64,000 nt of DNA from Aurantiacibacter zhengii (GTDB lineage Bacteria; Pseudomonadota; Alphaproteobacteria; Sphingomonadales; Sphingomonadaceae): positions 186,001 through 250,000 of the forward strand of contig NZ_QXFL01000003.1 in NCBI RefSeq assembly GCF_003584125.1, given 5' to 3'. Of this stretch, positions 61,378 through 64,000 are shown piece by piece. Every line of letters begins with the position of its first letter. Position 1 is the stretch's first letter. The notes under the pieces were generated by a model. The model saw only the letters and a list, made by a program, of their open reading frames with translations, had not been told where the DNA came from and searched no databases. A program made the translations under genes and the position numbers.

Positions 61378-63996
61378 CTAGCTGGAATCCGCCTCGCGCT
61401 TGAGCTCGTAAAGCAGGTCGAGCGCATCACGCGGGGACAGGGCATCGACATCGGTTTCGCGCAGCTTTTCGCGCAGGGTGTCGCACTTCTCCTCTTCCGC
61501 CGCCAGGCTGGCCGCGAACAGCGGCAGGTCGCCAAGCCCAGCCGCTAGGCCGCCGGTTTCCGCGCGCCCTTTTTCCAGTTTGTCGAGAACGCTGCGCGCC
61601 CGCTTCACTACGGGCGCAGGTACGCCTGCCAGTTTGGCAACGGCGAGGCCGTAGGACCGATCGGCAGCCCCCTCGGCAAGTTCGTGGAGAAGAACCAGGT
61701 CGCCCTTCCATTCCTTCGCCCGCACATGGTGGAGGGAGAGCGCCTCGCACGTCTCGGCCAGTCGCGCCAGTTCGTGATAGTGCGTGGCGAACAGGCAGCG
61801 GCTCTGGTTCGTCTCGTGGATCGCCTCAGCCACGGCCCAGGCCAGTGCAAGCCCGTCGTAAGTGCTGGTGCCCCGGCCCACCTCGTCCAGGATCACGAAG
61901 CTGCGCTGTCCGGCCTGCGAGAGGATTGCCGCCGTCTCCACCATCTCGACCATGAACGTGGAGCGCCCGCGGGCAAGGTTGTCTGACGCGCCGACGCGGC
62001 TGAACAACTGGTCGACCAGCCCGATCTGAGCGCTGCTGGCCGGTACGAACCCGCCAGCCTGCGCCATCAGCACGATCAGCGCATTCTGGCGCAGGAAGGT
62101 TGACTTGCCGCCCATGTTCGGGCCGCCGACAAGCCACAGCCGGTCCTGGTCGGAAAGCGAACAATCGTTGGCGACGAACCGCTCGCCATTGGCCGCCAGC
62201 GCCGCTTCCACCACCGGGTGGCGTCCAGCCTCGATCGCCAGCAGCGGTTCTTCCGAAATCGTCGGGCGGCACCACTCGCCATCGCTGGCGCGCTCGGCCT
62301 GGCCGGCCGCCACGTCAAGCCGCGCCAGCGCCGCGGCGGTCCGGGCAATAGCTTTGCGCCGGGCTGCGACGCGTTCGTTCAATTCCTCGAAATGCGCCTC
62401 TTCGGCGGCAAGCGCGCGCCCGCCCGCCTCCGCAATCCGGTTGGCCTCCTCGTGCAGGGTCAGCGAGTTGAAGCGCACGGCATTGGCCATCGTCTGGCGA
62501 TGGGTAAAGCCGCTGTCGGGCGACATCAGCTTGTCGGCATGCTTGCTGGGCACCTCGATGAAATAGCCCAGCACCCCGTTGTGCCTGATCTTCAGCGAGG
62601 GCGTATCGGTTTCGGCGCGGTAGCGCGCCTCCATCGCCGCGATGGCGCGCCTGGCATTGCCCGATACTTCGCGCAGATCGTCAAGCGCGGCATCATACCC
62701 TTCCGCGATATAACCGCCCGATTGGCGCTCGGTCGGCGGAGAGGGCACCAGTGCGCGGGCAAGCAGATCGGTCAGTTCGCCGTGGCCGGCAAGATCGGGC
62801 AGCAGCGCATCCAGCAGGGCGGGGCGATCGGGCTTACCCTGCAGGACATCGTGGATACGGCGCGCTTCGGAAAGGCCGTCGCGAATCTGCCCAAGATCGC
62901 GCGGAGAGCCGCGCCCGGCGACAAGGCGGCCCAGGGCCCGGCCAATGTCCGGCAGGCTGCGCAGCATGGTTCGCAGATCCCCGCGCAGCAGGGGGTCGCG
63001 AAGCATGTAATCGACCAGCGCCAAGCGTGCCTCGATTGCGCCGCGGTCGGCGAGAGGCGCGGAAAGGTCTTCGGCCAGTTGGCGCGCTCCCGCGCCGGTT
63101 ACGCAGCGATCGATGGCCGCGATCAGGCTGCCGGCCCGGCCGCCCTGCTGGCTGGCAAGGATTTCCAGCGAGGCACGCGTTGCCTCGTCCATCGCCATAT
63201 GTTCGCCGCTGGTGCGCGCGGTGGGCGGCAGCAGCAGCGGCAGGGATCCGCGGCCTGCATGTTCGAGGTAGGCCACCAGTCCGCCGGCCGCTGCCAGCAT
63301 CGCGCGGCTGAACTGGCCGAAGCCATCCAGCGTCGCGACGCCGTGAACCTTTTTCAACCGCGCTTCGCCGGGATCGCTGGCGAAGTCCGCGCGCGGACGC
63401 ACCACGGCATCGAAGGGCGCCTCGCTCCAGTCTTCGGGTGCCACCACCTCGCTCGCGCCGATCCGCGCCAATACGCCGGGCAGGCGTTCGGGAGCACATT
63501 CTTCCAGTTGCATCGCGCCGGTCGAGATATCGCACGCGGCCACGCCGCAGGCCCCGCGCACCTCGCATACGGCGGCCAGCATGTTGGCCCGGCGCGGTTC
63601 CAGCAGCGCTTCTTCGGTCAGCGTGCCGGCAGTGACGAAACGCACGATATCGCGTTTCACCAGCGCCTTCGACGAGGGGGTGCCTTCACGCTTCGCACGT
63701 TCCTTCGCCTCGTCGGGCGTCTCGACCTGCTCGGCGATCGCCACCCGGCATCCGGCGCGGATCAGGCGGGCCAGATAGTTCTCCGCCGAATGGACCGGCA
63801 CGCCGCACATCGGGACGGGGTTGCCGTCATGTTCGCCGCGCGTGGTCAGCGCGATGTCGAGCACGCCCGCCGCCGTCTTCGCATCGTCGAAGAACAGTTC
63901 GAAGAAGTCGCCCATGCGGTAGAACAGAAGGCTGTCTCCGGCCTCTGCCTTGAGGTCGAAATACTGCTGCATCATAGGGGTTGCGGTGCCGGCCAT
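61378..63996 (-). CDS. mutS: DNA mismatch repair protein MutS
   Basis: 872 residues, complete in the window (ATG at 63994-63996), normal MutS length. It detects mismatches and starts repair with MutL. The mismatch-binding FYRMGDFFELFFDDA (about 25-39) keeps the F-x-E motif (FFEL, Glu 34 or so); the lever and clamp domains follow. The ATPase has Walker A GGPNMGGKSTFLRQ (about 622-635), Walker B VILDEVGRGTSTYDG and the FATHYHEL histidine. Upstream sequence is beyond the window edge, so a slightly longer N-terminus is possible. Confidence 0.97.
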   Translation of the reverse strand: MAGTATPMMQQYFDLKAEAGDSLLFYRMGDFFELFFDDAKTAAGVLDIALTTRGEHDGNPVPMCGVPVHSAENYLARLIRAGCRVAIAEQVETPDEAKERAKREGTPSSKALVKRDIVRFVTAGTLTEEALLEPRRANMLAAVCEVRGACGVAACDISTGAMQLEECAPERLPGVLARIGASEVVAPEDWSEAPFDAVVRPRADFASDPGEARLKKVHGVATLDGFGQFSRAMLAAAGGLVAYLEHAGRGSLPLLLPPTARTSGEHMAMDEATRASLEILASQQGGRAGSLIAAIDRCVTGAGARQLAEDLSAPLADRGAIEARLALVDYMLRDPLLRGDLRTMLRSLPDIGRALGRLVAGRGSPRDLGQIRDGLSEARRIHDVLQGKPDRPALLDALLPDLAGHGELTDLLARALVPSPPTERQSGGYIAEGYDAALDDLREVSGNARRAIAAMEARYRAETDTPSLKIRHNGVLGYFIEVPSKHADKLMSPDSGFTHRQTMANAVRFNSLTLHEEANRIAEAGGRALAAEEAHFEELNERVAARRKAIARTAAALARLDVAAGQAERASDGEWCRPTISEEPLLAIEAGRHPVVEAALAANGERFVANDCSLSDQDRLWLVGGPNMGGKSTFLRQNALIVLMAQAGGFVPASSAQIGLVDQLFSRVGASDNLARGRSTFMVEMVETAAILSQAGQRSFVILDEVGRGTSTYDGLALAWAVAEAIHETNQSRCLFATHYHELARLAETCEALSLHHVRAKEWKGDLVLLHELAEGAADRSYGLAVAKLAGVPAPVVKRARSVLDKLEKGRAETGGLAAGLGDLPLFAASLAAEEEKCDTLREKLRETDVDALSPRDALDLLYELKREADSS

Positions 63997-64000
63997 ACGG

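Overview
The window looks like chromosomal DNA of an alphaproteobacterium of the order Sphingomonadales, most likely Erythrobacteraceae. The base composition is high in GC. Serine palmitoyltransferase sits beside an acyl carrier protein, a DivK-type cell-cycle regulator is present, DksA keeps only one zinc-finger cysteine, and there is an RcGTA-type gene transfer agent (GTA) cluster. I found no rRNA, tRNA, CRISPR array, integrase or insertion-sequence transposase. About 97 features are listed; most genes are ordinary core genes in short operons with ATGA-type overlaps.

Layout. 0.0-10.6 kb: 5' end of exbB, tonB, an exported protein, homoserine dehydrogenase, two tandem secreted paralogues, glpX, prs-hisN-GGCT, ribosomal rpmI-rplT, and a CsgG-like/SH3 exported protein. 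10.9-18.3 kb: an AraC regulator, pheST, prfC, a PNPOx-like protein and an EEP-family hydrolase. 18.3-20.7 kb: a textbook sigma-54 promoter driving glnK-amt, a strong terminator, then a second P-II gene. 20.6-23.5 kb: a fatty acid hydroxylase operon and a glycine-rich double cold-shock-domain protein. 23.6-28.4 kb: argD-argF-hslO, a small exported protein, queC and sodC.

28.5-43.4 kb, minus strand: a complete-looking GTA structural cluster in canonical order (small and large terminase, portal, DUF6127 protein, protease, capsid, connector, gp7-slot ORF, gp8, gp9, gp10, tail chaperone, tape measure, gp12 to gp15, DUF2793). Its oddities are a plus-strand membrane-protein gene wedged between terminase and portal, composite inverted repeats on both sides of the capsid gene, a dispersed repeat that supplies the first codons of the tail-chaperone gene, an intrinsic terminator in the leader, and an apparent move of the TIM-barrel domain from gp15 (short here) to the N-terminus of gp12 (very long here).

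43.7-64.0 kb: YqaA-like protein, arsC with a linked aquaglyceroporin, osmC whose start codon and Shine-Dalgarno lie in a perfect 14-bp hairpin, the acp-spt sphingolipid pair, divK, a DUF3572-HAD-RidA-GDPD-FemAB-like operon, a Sel1 protein, dksA, a PilZ protein, an orphan peptide-type binding lipoprotein, DUF4112, kynA-kynU, a secreted lactonase-like hydrolase, an HNH nuclease, gluQ-HIG1-pduO, a small acidic protein, a DUF202 protein and mutS.

Functional threads: nitrogen sensing (P-II, Amt), aromatic amino-acid breakdown (Kyn), queuosine (QueC makes the precursor preQ0, GluQ modifies the finished tRNA base), arsenate handling (ArsC plus channel), sphingolipid synthesis (Spt plus ACP), and horizontal gene transfer (GTA). 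Family names come from recognising motifs by eye; no database search was run.
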